Assembly (NCBI RefSeq): GCF_025913575.1
Contig: NZ_CP109785.1
Coordinates: 3,410,001 to 3,474,000, forward strand
Direction: 5' to 3'
DNA from: Halocatena marina
GTDB lineage: Archaea; Halobacteriota; Halobacteria; Halobacteriales; Haloarculaceae
DNA: 64,000 nucleotides
A program made the translations under genes and the position numbers. Under the pieces are notes generated by a model. It was not told where the DNA came from and ran no database searches. It worked only from the letters and a program-made list of their open reading frames with translations. Every line of letters begins with the position of its first letter. Position 1 is the first letter of the stretch. Shown here piece after piece: positions 36,636-45,838 of the stretch.

Positions 36636-36910
36636 ACCGGGAGAGAGAAGCGAGAGGGCAAAAGACTGCGGTCTGTGTGTGGCGGCAACCGTCTACGATT
36701 CCACGTGAGAGATTTTCTATTGACGACACGGTGTGCGCTCTTCGTTCCAGCTATCTCTCGAATCACGCACGTTTCGCCGTTCGACGCTGGCTCCGTCGAA
36801 ATGTAACTCTGTGGGCTGCTCGCACCAGTAGTGCTACTCGACTGTGTGCGATGTAACAGAACGCCAAAGCACGGGGAGATGATCCCGTACTATATTTAGC
36901 ATGTAACGGA

Positions 36911-36936
36911 TGTTCCGAACAAAACAACTTATCTTT
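36911..36936 (+). promoter_or_regulatory. Palindrome plus TATA box before the regulator-hmgA operon
   Basis: The palindrome TGTTCCGAACA (36911-36921; symmetric about its central base) lies directly upstream of a TATA-like CTTATCTTT (36928-36936). The TATA centre is about 25 bp before the ATG at 36957, fitting a leaderless transcript. An operator that abuts the TATA/BRE region would suit autoregulation by the adjacent regulator. The rest of the 320-bp gap (36636-36956) shows no gene. Confidence 0.4.
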
Positions 36937-36956
36937 TTCGTCCGTCAATATCCATC

Positions 36957-37490
36957 ATGGATCAGACAGACGGCGACGCTTCGGATGCACGCGAGACCGT
37001 GATCGCGGCGATAGAGCGCTCTGCGGAAGTGTACGGGTTAAAGCGCAGTTACGGCCGTCTCTACGGTATTTTGTTTTTCGAATCGGAGCCGCTGTCACTC
37101 GATACGCTCGTCGAACAGAGTGGCTACGCAAAATCGACAGTGAGCAACGCGATGGGTGCGCTCGAACGGTTCCACATCGTTCATCGTCGGAGCATCCCCG
37201 GGGAGGGAAAACGCGCGTACTTCGAGGCAGAAACGGATTTCTGGTACGTCTTTCAGCAGTTTCTCCAGCAAGAGATACAACGCGAGATCGACATTATGAC
37301 ACGCGCGCTCGAACAGGCCGAAACGATTCTCGAAGCGAGTGACGAAGATCGTGCCGAGCGCGATCTCGAACGAGTACGGCAACTTCAGCGGCTGTATCGA
37401 CGATCTGAAACCGTTATCGATCTGGTCACCAGTCTGTCGTTCTCACGAGTCCAATCGTTGCTCCAGCAAGACGACAACGATGCGTCTTAG
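36957..37490 (+). CDS. GbsR/MarR-like winged-helix regulator
   Basis: This 177-residue protein has an N-terminal winged helix (residues ~20-85; segment LDTLVEQSGYAKSTVSNAMG is the recognition region) and a long C-terminal coiled-coil helix (about 100-160) for dimerisation, as in GbsR-type MarR regulators. The conserved YGRLYGILFFESEPLSLD matches that subfamily. hmgA starts 24 bp after its stop, so it is probably cotranscribed with and may control the mevalonate-pathway gene. Ligand unknown. Confidence 0.82.
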   Translation: MDQTDGDASDARETVIAAIERSAEVYGLKRSYGRLYGILFFESEPLSLDTLVEQSGYAKSTVSNAMGALERFHIVHRRSIPGEGKRAYFEAETDFWYVFQQFLQQEIQREIDIMTRALEQAETILEASDEDRAERDLERVRQLQRLYRRSETVIDLVTSLSFSRVQSLLQQDDNDAS

Positions 37491-37514
37491 TCACTCCGGT
37501 ATCGATCCTACGAT

Positions 37515-38756
37515 ATGACTACTGCAGCGGATCTCGCGGATCGAGTTCTGTCTGGTGATCTCGCTTTGCACGAACTCGAAGCACACACAGACGCCGACAC
37601 CGCCACCAAAGCTCGACGCATCCTACTGGCGCAGAACGCGGATGCAGATGCAGATGCGGATGTCGATGTAGACTTCTCGACGATTGGTGATTTCTCGTTC
37701 GATGCAGCAACGGCCGAATCTGCCATCGAGAACATGGTTGGAGCGGTTCAGATCCCAGTCGGTATTGCTGGTCCACTCACCATCGACGGTGGAGCGCTAC
37801 CGGACGGCAAAACACACTATCTGCCGCTCGCCACCACTGAAGGGGCGCTCGTTGCTTCGGTGAACCGTGGCTGTTCGGCTATTCAAGCCGGTGGTGGTGC
37901 AAACGCGCGCGTTCTGCAATCGATGATGACTCGTGCGCCAGTGTTCCGCGTCCGGGACGTCCACGAAGCAAGTGCAGTCGTCTCGTGGGTGCGTGACAAT
38001 GAAGACAGACTCGCTGCGGCAGCGATGGAGACGACCAACCACGGCGAACTCACTGAGCTGACACCCTACGTCGTTGGTGACTCAGTGTTTCTCCGATTCG
38101 GGTACGACACGAAAGATGCGATGGGAATGAACATGGCCACCATCGCCACACAGGCCGCCTGCGAGGTCCTCGAGAGCGAGACCGCCGCTGATCTCATCGC
38201 GCTTTCGGGGAATCTCTGTACGGACAAAAAGCCTGCCGCAATCAACGCCATCGAAGGACGCGGCCGCACTGTCGCCAGCGATGTCGTCCTCACACGCGAA
38301 CAGGTCAAAGATCGACTCAAAACGACGCCCGAGGCGATCGAAGAGGTAAACACACGAAAGAACCTCATCGGGAGCGCAAAAGCAGGCAGTCTCGGCTTCA
38401 ACGCGCAGGCAGCGAACGTCGTCGCTGCTGCGTTTCTCGCAACCGGGCAGGACGCCGCACAGGTTGTCGAGGGTGCAAATGCCATCACGACCATCGACGT
38501 ACGCGATGGTGATCTCTACGCGAGCGTGACCATCGCTAGTCTCGATGTCGGTACGGTTGGTGGCGGAACAAAACTCCCGACACAGTCTGAGGCACTCGAT
38601 ATCCTCGGCGTGCGTGGTGGTGGTGACCCTCCCGGAACGAATGCAGACGCGCTCGCAGAACTCATCGCTACTGGCGCGCTCGCGGGTGAACTCTCGCTGC
38701 TGGGTGCGCTTGCTTCGAGCAATCTCGCATCCGCACACGAACAACTCGGTCGGTAG
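37515..38756 (+). CDS. hmgA: HMG-CoA reductase, class I
   Basis: This 413-residue soluble enzyme makes mevalonate for archaeal isoprenoid lipids using NADPH and is the statin target. Catalytic residues: Glu109 (ATTEGA), Lys238 (CTDKKPAA), Asp313 (GQDAAQ) and His408 near the C-terminus (SAHEQL). The NADPH loop DAMGMNM (201-207) and GTVGGGT (346-352) identify class I. It lacks the membrane anchor of eukaryotic forms. An Ala-Asp repeat (42-53) interrupts the N-terminal region. Probably expressed with the upstream regulator. Confidence 0.96.
   Translation: MTTAADLADRVLSGDLALHELEAHTDADTATKARRILLAQNADADADADVDVDFSTIGDFSFDAATAESAIENMVGAVQIPVGIAGPLTIDGGALPDGKTHYLPLATTEGALVASVNRGCSAIQAGGGANARVLQSMMTRAPVFRVRDVHEASAVVSWVRDNEDRLAAAAMETTNHGELTELTPYVVGDSVFLRFGYDTKDAMGMNMATIATQAACEVLESETAADLIALSGNLCTDKKPAAINAIEGRGRTVASDVVLTREQVKDRLKTTPEAIEEVNTRKNLIGSAKAGSLGFNAQAANVVAAAFLATGQDAAQVVEGANAITTIDVRDGDLYASVTIASLDVGTVGGGTKLPTQSEALDILGVRGGGDPPGTNADALAELIATGALAGELSLLGALASSNLASAHEQLGR
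37638..37673 (+). repeat. GCN-GAT codon repeat in hmgA
   Basis: Four GCN-GAT units followed by two GTN-GAY units encode alternating Ala/Val-Asp near residues 42-53. The tract falls between the N-terminal helix and the conserved substrate-binding core, a position where homologues vary. It is in frame and prone to slippage in 6-bp steps. Confidence 0.75.
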
Positions 38757-38781
38757 CTACCCAAACAAACAGCACAGTCTC

Positions 38782-39165
38782 TCACCCGAATCGGATGCGT
38801 TCTGAAAAGTTCAATGTAATCGAAAGCGTGTAGAACGCCACCAGAACGATCGTTAAAATGCCGGTCAAGATTGCATCATTCGAAGTGAGTACATCGAGTA
38901 CGGTCCCGGGGCCGACAAGTGTGTTGATCACTGCAACCGCTAACAGCACAATCAACGCCCCATAAAACCCAACAATGGAGTATCCTAGCTCCGGAATTTT
39001 GTCCGTGGTATCCGCGTGAAGGACGACGATGAGCGCCCCGACGAACAGCGGAGCGAGATGCCAACCGGTCGGCTCTTTCATCAACAGTATTCCTCCCGTC
39101 ATTATCGCAAACAGACATCCGGTAACCGTGACCAACTCCATCCCCCAGTCTGGCGTCGATGTCAT
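38782..39165 (-). CDS. Small membrane protein, 127 aa
   Basis: From the ATG at 39165 the protein has four hydrophobic helices (about 8-28, 34-50, 60-84, 99-120) separated by short loops with Asp and Thr residues (LHADTTDKIPELG; LTSNDAIL). I do not recognise the family. It converges with hmgA, ending 25 bp from the hmgA stop. The AT-rich gap upstream (39166-39455) includes a TATATATA run close to 39204-39211 that may be its promoter. Confidence 0.6.
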   Translation of the reverse strand: MTSTPDWGMELVTVTGCLFAIMTGGILLMKEPTGWHLAPLFVGALIVVLHADTTDKIPELGYSIVGFYGALIVLLAVAVINTLVGPGTVLDVLTSNDAILTGILTIVLVAFYTLSITLNFSERIRFG

Positions 39166-39455
39166 ACGTAATAGCAATAGTATACCTCTATTAATCTTTC
39201 TATATATATTACCCTAGATCATGATGTGTAACTCTATTTCTTACTCAAATATGATCTTAGAGTGTCTGTAACGAGTTATACTTCTGTTTCGGAAAATGAT
39301 CTGTATCTCTCAATTTCGTCGTGTGTTTTTCGTTAAGGTGTCGAAAAGCATCTCTATGAAACCTCCGAACGCGTAGAACATTTCTCGAAGCGATGGACGA
39401 GCTAATCGACAACACCGACCGGGTTTGCGAGTCCGTCCAAGCGACCTTATGATGA

Positions 39456-40220
39456 TCACCGACAATTCTGCTGGTACATCGCCGCGTGTTCGGGACAGAA
39501 CGCCGGTTCGCGGAGCTGTGCGGTAACGACATCTGGCTGTCGGTGCGGATTCGAGAGCCGACAGCGTTCGTTCTCGCAGAATGCTTCTCCGGTGGCGAGA
39601 TAATGAACTGCGCTCAGCACGTACCCTTTCAGCGCGTCCGTCGTTCGTGGGTCGTCTTCAATGAGGAACTCGCCGTCGACCTCGTTTTCGAGCACCTCTC
39701 GGGGCGGTGGATCTCCCGTCACGAGTGCGTGGCGCTGTTGTGCTTCGTAGTAGGCCTTTGGCTTCGCGGGAGCCTCATACAGCCCTGGCACGGACACGAG
39801 CGCGGGCTGTCCAAGCACACTCACCCGCTTGTGCCAGCGTCCGTCGTGATCTCCCCATGTGCCGAGTACGCGATCGAGCAGGATGATGTGGGCGTGATCG
39901 AGCGAATCTGTCGGAAGTCGCTTCCGGAGTGCATCCTGTACGGCTTGTCCGTCGTAGATCACGCCGCCACCGCGCTCGGGTTCAGAGAGCACACGCTCTT
40001 CGTACCGAACGATCCCGAGCAGTTCGCTCCCTGTATCCTTCTCGTACGGGGAGAGCACCCGCGCCCGAGCGAACTCCCGTGGAAGTTCCTCGTCTGCACC
40101 GTCGAGTAGCCGATCTTCGAGAGAAACCTCTGCTGCGATGCGTTCGCGGAGCCAGTCCGCGATTGCCCCGCAGTCTGTGATCGTGGTGGGAGCGCGATAG
40201 AGCGAGAGTTGCTCGATCAT
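39456..40220 (-). CDS. DUF6775 protein, archaemetzincin-like, coupled to thi4
   Basis: This 254-residue protein matches the haloarchaeal DUF6775 'putative metallopeptidase' family from memory. The layout recalls archaemetzincin: a strand QPALVSVPGLYEA, then VHYLATGEAFCENERC and FCPEH, comparable to archaemetzincin's HExxHxxG followed by CxxxxC...CxxC structural zinc site. The full HExxH motif is missing: the position reads HYLATG, with one His and no Glu. It may be a non-peptidase metal-binding protein. It begins 7 bp after thi4, so both share an operon. Function is unknown. Confidence 0.7.
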   Translation of the reverse strand: MIEQLSLYRAPTTITDCGAIADWLRERIAAEVSLEDRLLDGADEELPREFARARVLSPYEKDTGSELLGIVRYEERVLSEPERGGGVIYDGQAVQDALRKRLPTDSLDHAHIILLDRVLGTWGDHDGRWHKRVSVLGQPALVSVPGLYEAPAKPKAYYEAQQRHALVTGDPPPREVLENEVDGEFLIEDDPRTTDALKGYVLSAVHYLATGEAFCENERCRLSNPHRQPDVVTAQLREPAFCPEHAAMYQQNCR

Positions 40221-40227
40221 TCGCGTC

Positions 40228-41181
40228 TTAATCGTCAGCAGGCGCCGCCCGCGTCATCGTTACTGGCTCGGCATCGACGCCGAGTTCGTCGATAGCAACT
40301 TGGGCCGCTCGCTTGCCAGAGAGCAACATGGCACCGAACGTCGGTCCCATGCGAGGCAGTCCGTAGGTGGTGGCAACAGCCATCCCGGTAACGATGAGAC
40401 CGTCGTGAACCAGTCCGGTGTGCTCAACGACTGCGTCTTCGCTTTTTCCAACCCACATCGAGTCGTGACCGGGCGAGTCGTGACCGGGCGCACCGTACTG
40501 GCCGTCCCCAGTCTTGTCCATTCCGGCGTTCGTTTTCGCATCCTCGATACCAGGTGCGTTCAGTACACCACGTTGATCGAGTTTCGTGATCGCCATCGCG
40601 TCGTGACCCGTCGCATCGATGACTAAGTCTGCCTCGACCGCGATCGGGTCGACGCACGTGAGTTCACGCGGCAGCGCGTGAACTGGCGTCCAGTTCATGA
40701 CGATCCCACCAATGCGATGATCCTCGCGGATCACGATATCCGTGAATTCAGTCATATTCTGAACTTTCGCACCAGCATCACAGGCCGCTTTAATGAGTGC
40801 AGAGCACGCGTGCGGACCGTTTGCGACGTACAGCCCCTCGCTGTCTTTGGCACGCCGATGATCGACATCGAGATCATCGAGCACCGATTCGGCGGGCGAT
40901 CGGACAGTTACCTTGTTCATCAAAAAGCCACCGAGCCAGAATCCACCGCCGAGATAGTTGTTCTTCTCGACGATCATCGTCTTCACACCCCGTGAAGCAA
41001 GCTCTGTCGCAGCCATCAGTCCCGACGGCCCACCGCCGACAATGATGACGTCGCTGTCTGAGAAATCCATGAACTCCTCGGTCCACTCTTGACCGATCGC
41101 ACGCGTAACGTCAGCCTCGCCAACCTCACTGAATTTCTCGAATTCCGCTTCTGATTCCGATTGTGATTCTGATCCAGACAT
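40228..41181 (-). CDS. thi4: Thiamine thiazole synthase Thi4
   Basis: Thi4 builds the ADP-thiazole precursor of thiamine from NAD and glycine. The 317-residue protein has the dinucleotide fold [14 protein letters not shown] (45-58), the [13 protein letters not shown] segment and Cys176 (ELTCVDP), aligned with the sulfur-donating cysteine of yeast and Haloferax enzymes; methanogens that use free sulfide carry His instead. It thus looks like the single-turnover, self-sacrificing type. The first ~25 residues are Ser/Glu-rich. DUF6775 follows 7 bp downstream. A GGTATACC palindrome (41192-41199) precedes the start. Confidence 0.95.
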   Translation of the reverse strand: MSGSESQSESEAEFEKFSEVGEADVTRAIGQEWTEEFMDFSDSDVIIVGGGPSGLMAATELASRGVKTMIVEKNNYLGGGFWLGGFLMNKVTVRSPAESVLDDLDVDHRRAKDSEGLYVANGPHACSALIKAACDAGAKVQNMTEFTDIVIREDHRIGGIVMNWTPVHALPRELTCVDPIAVEADLVIDATGHDAMAITKLDQRGVLNAPGIEDAKTNAGMDKTGDGQYGAPGHDSPGHDSMWVGKSEDAVVEHTGLVHDGLIVTGMAVATTYGLPRMGPTFGAMLLSGKRAAQVAIDELGVDAEPVTMTRAAPADD

Positions 41182-41392
41182 ACAACTCAGTGGTATACCT
41201 CGGTGGTGATGGATGTTTCGGTCTTACAGGATTTTAAACTATAACAAAGTAATTGAATTATAATATTTAAAAATTAATAATAAGTTAGTTCACAGACGGA
41301 AGCACGATCTACTGGCGATTCCAGTCTCGCTATGCGTGACGGTCAGTATTTCCCGTCTCGTTGGTTAGAAAAACAGTCTCGATACGTCCGTC

Positions 41393-42145
41393 TCAGTCGC
41401 TCCCATTTCGGATCACGCGTTCTGCGTCTGCTAAGATCGCTTCCCGGTCGAACTCATCAATGATAGTTCTCATCTCTTCGAGTGTCGAACTTGCTCTTTG
41501 AAGCACGCGCGCGTGAGTGGTGATCGCTGGAATCGCACGGATTGCGTTGTCGATAATGGGGACAGTGGACGCCTGTTGTGAGCGCGAAAGCGGGTTGAGA
41601 TCGATAACGAGCTCTGTCTTTCCCATCGCAGCAAGTGCTTCGGCACGGTCACCGTCTTCGAGCGGGACGAGAACCACATCGGCAGCGTAGATGCCGTCAG
41701 AATCGACTTTTGCGCGCTCGTGGTCCAGTCCAGGAATACGTTCATCAGCAGTTGTTCCCTTAACCTCGCTTGCTCCGTGTTCGTGGAGGTGATCCACGAT
41801 GGCATGAATGCGCTCCTCGGTGCGGTTAAACAAGTTCACTTCGAGATCGGCGTCGGTCACCTCAGCGAGCTCGACGAGTTCTTCGGGCACGAGTGCAGCG
41901 ACGTTACCGTTTACCGAGAGGACGGGTTGCTCTGCAAGGAGGAGATGTGCAGCTGCAACGCGCTCTGCCCTGTCGGCGCTCGGAATCGTTCGCTCCCCAA
42001 GGAGGTAATCGAAGGCTTCGCCGCGTCCTTGGGCGATAAGGCCCTGTGTACTGGTGATACCCTTCTTCACACCGTCCTCGATTCGGTGTCGGGTGAGAAG
42101 TGATTGATAGCGAGGATGACTTTCGGGTACCTCGATCTCGCTCAT
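41393..42145 (-). CDS. 4-phosphopantoate--beta-alanine ligase (phosphopantothenate synthetase)
   Basis: This 250-residue archaeal CoA-pathway enzyme joins 4-phosphopantoate and beta-alanine with ATP. Recognised by PESHPRYQSLLTRHRIEDGV near the start, the SVNGNVAAL strand, NLFNRTEER, and the closing LNPLSRSQQASTVPIIDNA. Its partner, pantoate kinase, lies 35 bp upstream in the same operon, which confirms the assignment. The two replace bacterial PanC and CoaA. Confidence 0.94.
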   Translation of the reverse strand: MSEIEVPESHPRYQSLLTRHRIEDGVKKGITSTQGLIAQGRGEAFDYLLGERTIPSADRAERVAAAHLLLAEQPVLSVNGNVAALVPEELVELAEVTDADLEVNLFNRTEERIHAIVDHLHEHGASEVKGTTADERIPGLDHERAKVDSDGIYAADVVLVPLEDGDRAEALAAMGKTELVIDLNPLSRSQQASTVPIIDNAIRAIPAITTHARVLQRASSTLEEMRTIIDEFDREAILADAERVIRNGSD

Positions 42146-42180
42146 GAATTTGATTCATCGGGCAGGCCTGAAAAGTAGCG

Positions 42181-42999
42181 CTATTCGATCCGTGCGCCGT
42201 TAGCAATGTGACAGGTTGCGGGGTCGTAGCCCGCCGACGAAAGCCCATCATCGAGTGCGAACACCGTTTCACCGAGCATTGCCATCGACGCTTTGCCACC
42301 GTTCTGGTGAACGTCTTCGACAGTTGATCTGACGCGTTCGGTCACGAGTCCGGCTTCGCGGGCGAACGTCCACGACACGGTCATGAATCGATCGAGGGTC
42401 GGTCGTTCGAGCAGGGAAGCAAGTGCTTTCTCTCCCGCCCGTGAGAGCTGATCAGTGTCTCCACCAATAATTGCGGCCGTATCCAGTCCACCGAAGGTGA
42501 CGTATTCGACGCGTGAGCGGGCAGGAAGACCGTCGAACTGTCCACGCGGTGGCGCACCCGGTTCGAGCCGGATTGGGATCCCTCCACGCGCTTGTCCGAC
42601 CACGTCTCCGAGACCGGTGCCGGCCTTGACTTCGGCCGCGTGAGCGACTGTGACGAGTTCATTTTCAGTGTATCCTCCGTCCATGGCTGCGTTCGTCGCC
42701 AGTGCCGTCCCGAGCGCACTCGCTCCTGATACTCCGAATCCTGCGCTCACAGGGAGCGGCGTCTCGGCTTCGACCCGTGCCGTCACGCCGAGACGATCGA
42801 GCACTCCCTTGACGGCAGCCATCGACCCCCGTTGGTCGTTCAACAGGATCGTAGTCTCGTCCGCGAGGTCGACGGTGACGCGAACACCATCCGAAAGTGC
42901 AAGCCCCGCGCCGCGTGAGCCTGCTATCGTCGGGTCCTCGTGCGGATGCGCACTGAAAAAGCCAGTCACGTGGCCGGGAACAAACGCTCGCAGACTCAT
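42181..42999 (-). CDS. Pantoate kinase (GHMP family)
   Basis: This 272-residue GHMP kinase phosphorylates pantoate in archaeal CoA synthesis. Signatures: N-terminal AFVPGHVTGFFSAH, the GAGLALSDGVRVTV segment, and the ATP-binding VSAGFGVSGASALGTALATN glycine-rich loop. It is the first gene of a two-gene operon with phosphopantothenate synthetase. The start at 42999 gives the standard short N-terminus before the first strand. Confidence 0.94.
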   Translation of the reverse strand: MSLRAFVPGHVTGFFSAHPHEDPTIAGSRGAGLALSDGVRVTVDLADETTILLNDQRGSMAAVKGVLDRLGVTARVEAETPLPVSAGFGVSGASALGTALATNAAMDGGYTENELVTVAHAAEVKAGTGLGDVVGQARGGIPIRLEPGAPPRGQFDGLPARSRVEYVTFGGLDTAAIIGGDTDQLSRAGEKALASLLERPTLDRFMTVSWTFAREAGLVTERVRSTVEDVHQNGGKASMAMLGETVFALDDGLSSAGYDPATCHIANGARIE

Positions 43000-43012
43000 C
43001 GAACGCGAATGA

Positions 43013-43520
43013 GGGAGTCGTTCCCTTGAATGTTACAATTCGTGATGATTGGGCTGTCTTCTCTCATTGTTTACTCCTCTCTTTTACTGTTGCTGATGCG
43101 CCGCTCAGCCCTTGTGAAACTCCTAGCTCGTTTCGCGTTGAGTGTGTCTGTTCCCCACCGGTCGAGCTGTCTGGTCGACCACTGCGGGAGACGCAGTAGT
43201 GTCGGTCGATCTCTTCGTCTCTTCTCGTTTGTTGGTGGGAGGTCGACGACGCCAGACTGAATGATGGGCGCATCGCCGCTGCACGTGCTGTCGTTTCGAG
43301 TGGTTCCTGTTCGTGCTTGCCTGCGCTCCCCAGCAGGGCGTCGGTCATGTTCAACCGTCGTGATCCACGGAGATGCTCGTGTCGATTCTCAGTCGATCAT
43401 AGTCCGTCAGGCGAGAGCTCGTGAACACCCGTTTACTACCTCCAGCTACTCTCCTGTGCAGTAGCGTTCGATGAGTCGTCCACAGATTCAAATACGATTA
43501 CGTTGTAGTACAATGTATAC
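43013..43520. other. 508-bp region without assigned gene, structured
   Basis: No confident gene is seen between the CoA operon (minus) and the UPF0175 gene (plus). Both strands have open frames under 100 codons with atypical Ser/Arg-rich products; the longest (43064-43354, minus) starts plausibly but degenerates. Two stable hairpins are adjacent: GGTCGA/TCGACC (43160-43165 with 43175-43180) and ACTGCG/CGCAGT with a GGAGA loop (43181-43197). A small RNA or a decayed gene are both possible. The RNase P and SRP RNA consensus boxes I looked for are absent. Confidence 0.35.
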
Positions 43521-43823
43521 ATGCCATCGATCAGTGCCCGAATCCCCGATCAGGAAGCCGAGACGCTAGATGAGGTTGCTGCGCTGTTAGGAGAAGACCG
43601 AAGCACGACGATTCGGCGCGCGCTCGCGGAGGGATTGTCTGACCTGCGGGTACGCGTCGCTGTCGAGCAGTACCAATCTGGTGACGTATCGGTGAATCGA
43701 GCGGCTCGCATTGCAGGTGTTAGCCTTGCAGAATGGCTCGAAATTGCCCGAGAGCGGAATTTGACATCACAACTAACGCCGGATGATCTCGAAGCAGATG
43801 CTGAGGCCGCCCGCGATCTATGA
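43521..43823 (+). CDS. UPF0175 antitoxin
   Basis: This 100-residue protein has an N-terminal ribbon-helix-helix-like part (SISARIPDQEAETLDEVAAL...RSTTIRRALAEGL) and the UPF0175 helix-turn-helix DVSVNRAARIAGVSLAEWLE (residues ~55-74). UPF0175 proteins pair with PIN-domain (DUF3368) toxins. The downstream PIN gene overlaps its stop in ATGA, giving translational coupling. Probable DNA-binding autoregulator and toxin inhibitor. Confidence 0.85.
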   Translation: MPSISARIPDQEAETLDEVAALLGEDRSTTIRRALAEGLSDLRVRVAVEQYQSGDVSVNRAARIAGVSLAEWLEIARERNLTSQLTPDDLEADAEAARDL

Positions 43824-44344
43824 GGATCTATGTTGATGCAAGCACGTTCATCGCTCTCGGTGCTGTCGGTTCCCTCAATCTTCTTTTCAGTTTCGATGGC
43901 GGGATAGTCGCTCTTCCGACCGTCGTTGACGAAGTAACAAGCGAACCCGCCGCGACGAATCTAGAGCGATTTCTTGAAACAGACGACATCTGTAAGCGTT
44001 CGCGGACGACTGATGCTAATCTCGAACAGGCACAGTCTGTCTTGGATGCGGCCGAACTGAACGGCAATGTCCATCTCGTTGCGAGTGTTCTCGCCCACAC
44101 TGACACGAATGAACCGGTCGGTATCGTCTCTGACGAGCGACGCGTCCGCACTGTCGCTCGTGGATTCGGGGCGACAGTGACCGGAACGGTCGGCGTCATC
44201 GTTCGTGCCGTTGAGGAGGGATACGCGAGAGATGATGCGAGAGCACTCGTCCGGCGGATCGACAGCAACGGTCTCCACATGACCGGCGAACTCCGCGAGA
44301 AAGCAGATACGCTCATCGACGAGGCAGCTAACCGATCGAAATAA
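43820..44344 (+). CDS. PIN-domain (DUF3368-type) toxin
   Basis: This 174-residue protein starts with IYVDASTFIALGAVGSLNLL (Asp6 metal ligand), and continues with LPTVVDEVTS and the late GIVSDERRVRTVARGFG, giving the acidic quartet of PIN ribonucleases. The C-terminal ~35 residues form helices typical of DUF3368 (MTGELREKADTLIDEA). It overlaps its antitoxin by 4 bp. RNA cleavage is inferred from the family. Confidence 0.83.
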   Translation: MRIYVDASTFIALGAVGSLNLLFSFDGGIVALPTVVDEVTSEPAATNLERFLETDDICKRSRTTDANLEQAQSVLDAAELNGNVHLVASVLAHTDTNEPVGIVSDERRVRTVARGFGATVTGTVGVIVRAVEEGYARDDARALVRRIDSNGLHMTGELREKADTLIDEAANRSK

Positions 44345-44378
44345 CGAATAGTGGATCGATTGCCTTTCCGGCCTGTGG

Positions 44379-45683
44379 TTACGGCGAGAGCCGTTGGCGG
44401 TCGCGCGGGAAGAGGACAGCCTCGCGGATGTTGGGAAGGCCGAGCATCGTCGTGACGAGACGCTCGACGCCGTAGGCCCAGCCCGCGTGTGGTGGCATTC
44501 CGTATTTGAACATCTTCGTGTAGTACTCGAACGCTTCGGGTTCGAGTCCCTGCTGTTCGAACCCTGCAACTAGCTCGTCGTATCGGTGCTCGCGCTGTCC
44601 ACCGGAGACGAGTTCCATCCGTGGATGCATGAGATCAAAGCCTTTCGAGAGATCGGGATCGTCGTCGTCGTCCTGAATGTAGAACGGTTTGATCTCGCTC
44701 GGCCAGCCGGTGATGAAGTAGTGGCCCCCCACGTCTGCACCCAAGGCCGTTTCCGCTTCGGTCGAGAGATCGTCACCCCAGACCAGTTGTTCATCGAGCT
44801 CACCAGTTGCGTTGATGCGTTCGATTGCTTCCTCGTAGGTGAGTCGAGCAAACGGCTCAGTCGGAACGTCGAATTCGTCCGCGAGATCGAGCACTTCGAG
44901 CTGTGGCTGGCAGTTGGCCTCGACAGCCTCGTAGGCAGCGCGAAGCGTCCCTTCACAGACATCCATTGCCTCGTGGTGATCGATGAACGCGCTTTCGAAG
45001 TCGATCATCGTCGCCTCGTTGAGGTGGCGAGGCGTGTTGTGCTCTTCAGCGCGGAAGATGGGTCCGATTTCGAAGACGCGCTCTAAGCCAGAACCAACCA
45101 TCAACTGCTTGAACAGCTGTGGGGACTGGTTCATGAACGCTTCCTGACCGAAGTAGGTGATGGGGAACAGCTCCGTTCCACCCTCAGTTCCCGTTGCGAC
45201 GATTTTCGGCGTGTTGATCTCCGTGGACCCGACCGACCGGAAGTACTCGCGGACAGCTCGGAGCACTTCGGCACGAATCTCGAAGATCGCCTTGCTTTCC
45301 TCGCTGCGGAGATCGAGCGTCCGGTTGTCGAGACGCGTTGGTAGTTCGGCGTCAACTTTTCCGGATGGGTCGAGCGGGAGTTCGGGTTCGGCAGGGGCCA
45401 GCACCTCGACTGACTCGGGAACGATTTCGACGCCAGTCGGAGCGCGTGGTTCCTCCTCGACTTCACCAGTGACGCTGACGACGCTCTCGCGTGTGACGTT
45501 GGTCCCAGTCTCGACGAGTGATTCGTCCATCTCGTCAGTAGCGAACTTGACTTGAATCTTCCCCGTTTGATCCCGAACAATGAGGAAGGCGATTCCTCCG
45601 AGATCGCGGATCTCGTGCGCCCATCCGGCGACCGTGACCCGCTCGCCCGGTTCGGCGTCCGCAGTATACGTTCGATCTTCCAT
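44379..45683 (-). CDS. aspS: Aspartyl-tRNA synthetase
   Basis: This class IIb synthetase has 434 residues. The N-terminal OB-fold (1-105; [19 protein letters not shown]) binds the anticodon. Motif 2 lies in [14 protein letters not shown] and motif 3 in [16 protein letters not shown] with [11 protein letters not shown] at the end. The size matches the archaeal/eukaryotic form without the bacterial insertion domain. Whether it also makes Asp-tRNA-Asn (non-discriminating) cannot be told by eye. Single-gene unit. Confidence 0.95.
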   Translation of the reverse strand: MEDRTYTADAEPGERVTVAGWAHEIRDLGGIAFLIVRDQTGKIQVKFATDEMDESLVETGTNVTRESVVSVTGEVEEEPRAPTGVEIVPESVEVLAPAEPELPLDPSGKVDAELPTRLDNRTLDLRSEESKAIFEIRAEVLRAVREYFRSVGSTEINTPKIVATGTEGGTELFPITYFGQEAFMNQSPQLFKQLMVGSGLERVFEIGPIFRAEEHNTPRHLNEATMIDFESAFIDHHEAMDVCEGTLRAAYEAVEANCQPQLEVLDLADEFDVPTEPFARLTYEEAIERINATGELDEQLVWGDDLSTEAETALGADVGGHYFITGWPSEIKPFYIQDDDDDPDLSKGFDLMHPRMELVSGGQREHRYDELVAGFEQQGLEPEAFEYYTKMFKYGMPPHAGWAYGVERLVTTMLGLPNIREAVLFPRDRQRLSP

Positions 45684-45838
45684 ATCCTGACCTCACGGTC
45701 GGGCGTCTTAAGCCCGGCCAATTCTTTCGCAGTGGACGTGGCGTGTTTTCATCACGTTACTTATCTCGACGGAAGCGCCATGATAGTCGCAACCACACTT
45801 ACTCCGATCGCCGGCGAACGTCACTAGTGGGATGAACC

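Noticed and set aside
39486..40109. 207-codon plus-strand frame opposite DUF6775
   Set aside because: Antisense shadow; the minus frame has a recognisable haloarchaeal family and couples to thi4.
40480..40510. Short tandem duplication in thi4
   Set aside because: The repeated GHDSPGHDS residues are, as I recall, normal in haloarchaeal Thi4, so this is not a recent duplication.
43064..43354. 96-codon minus-strand frame in the 43-kb gap
   Set aside because: It opens plausibly but becomes Ser/Thr/Arg/Gln-rich without the acidic bias of real genes here; kept only as part of the unassigned region.
43030..43460. RNase P RNA or SRP RNA
   Set aside because: Hairpins are present, but the conserved GAGGAAAGTCC and ACAGAA boxes of RNase P RNA and the GGAA-loop region of SRP RNA are not found on either strand.
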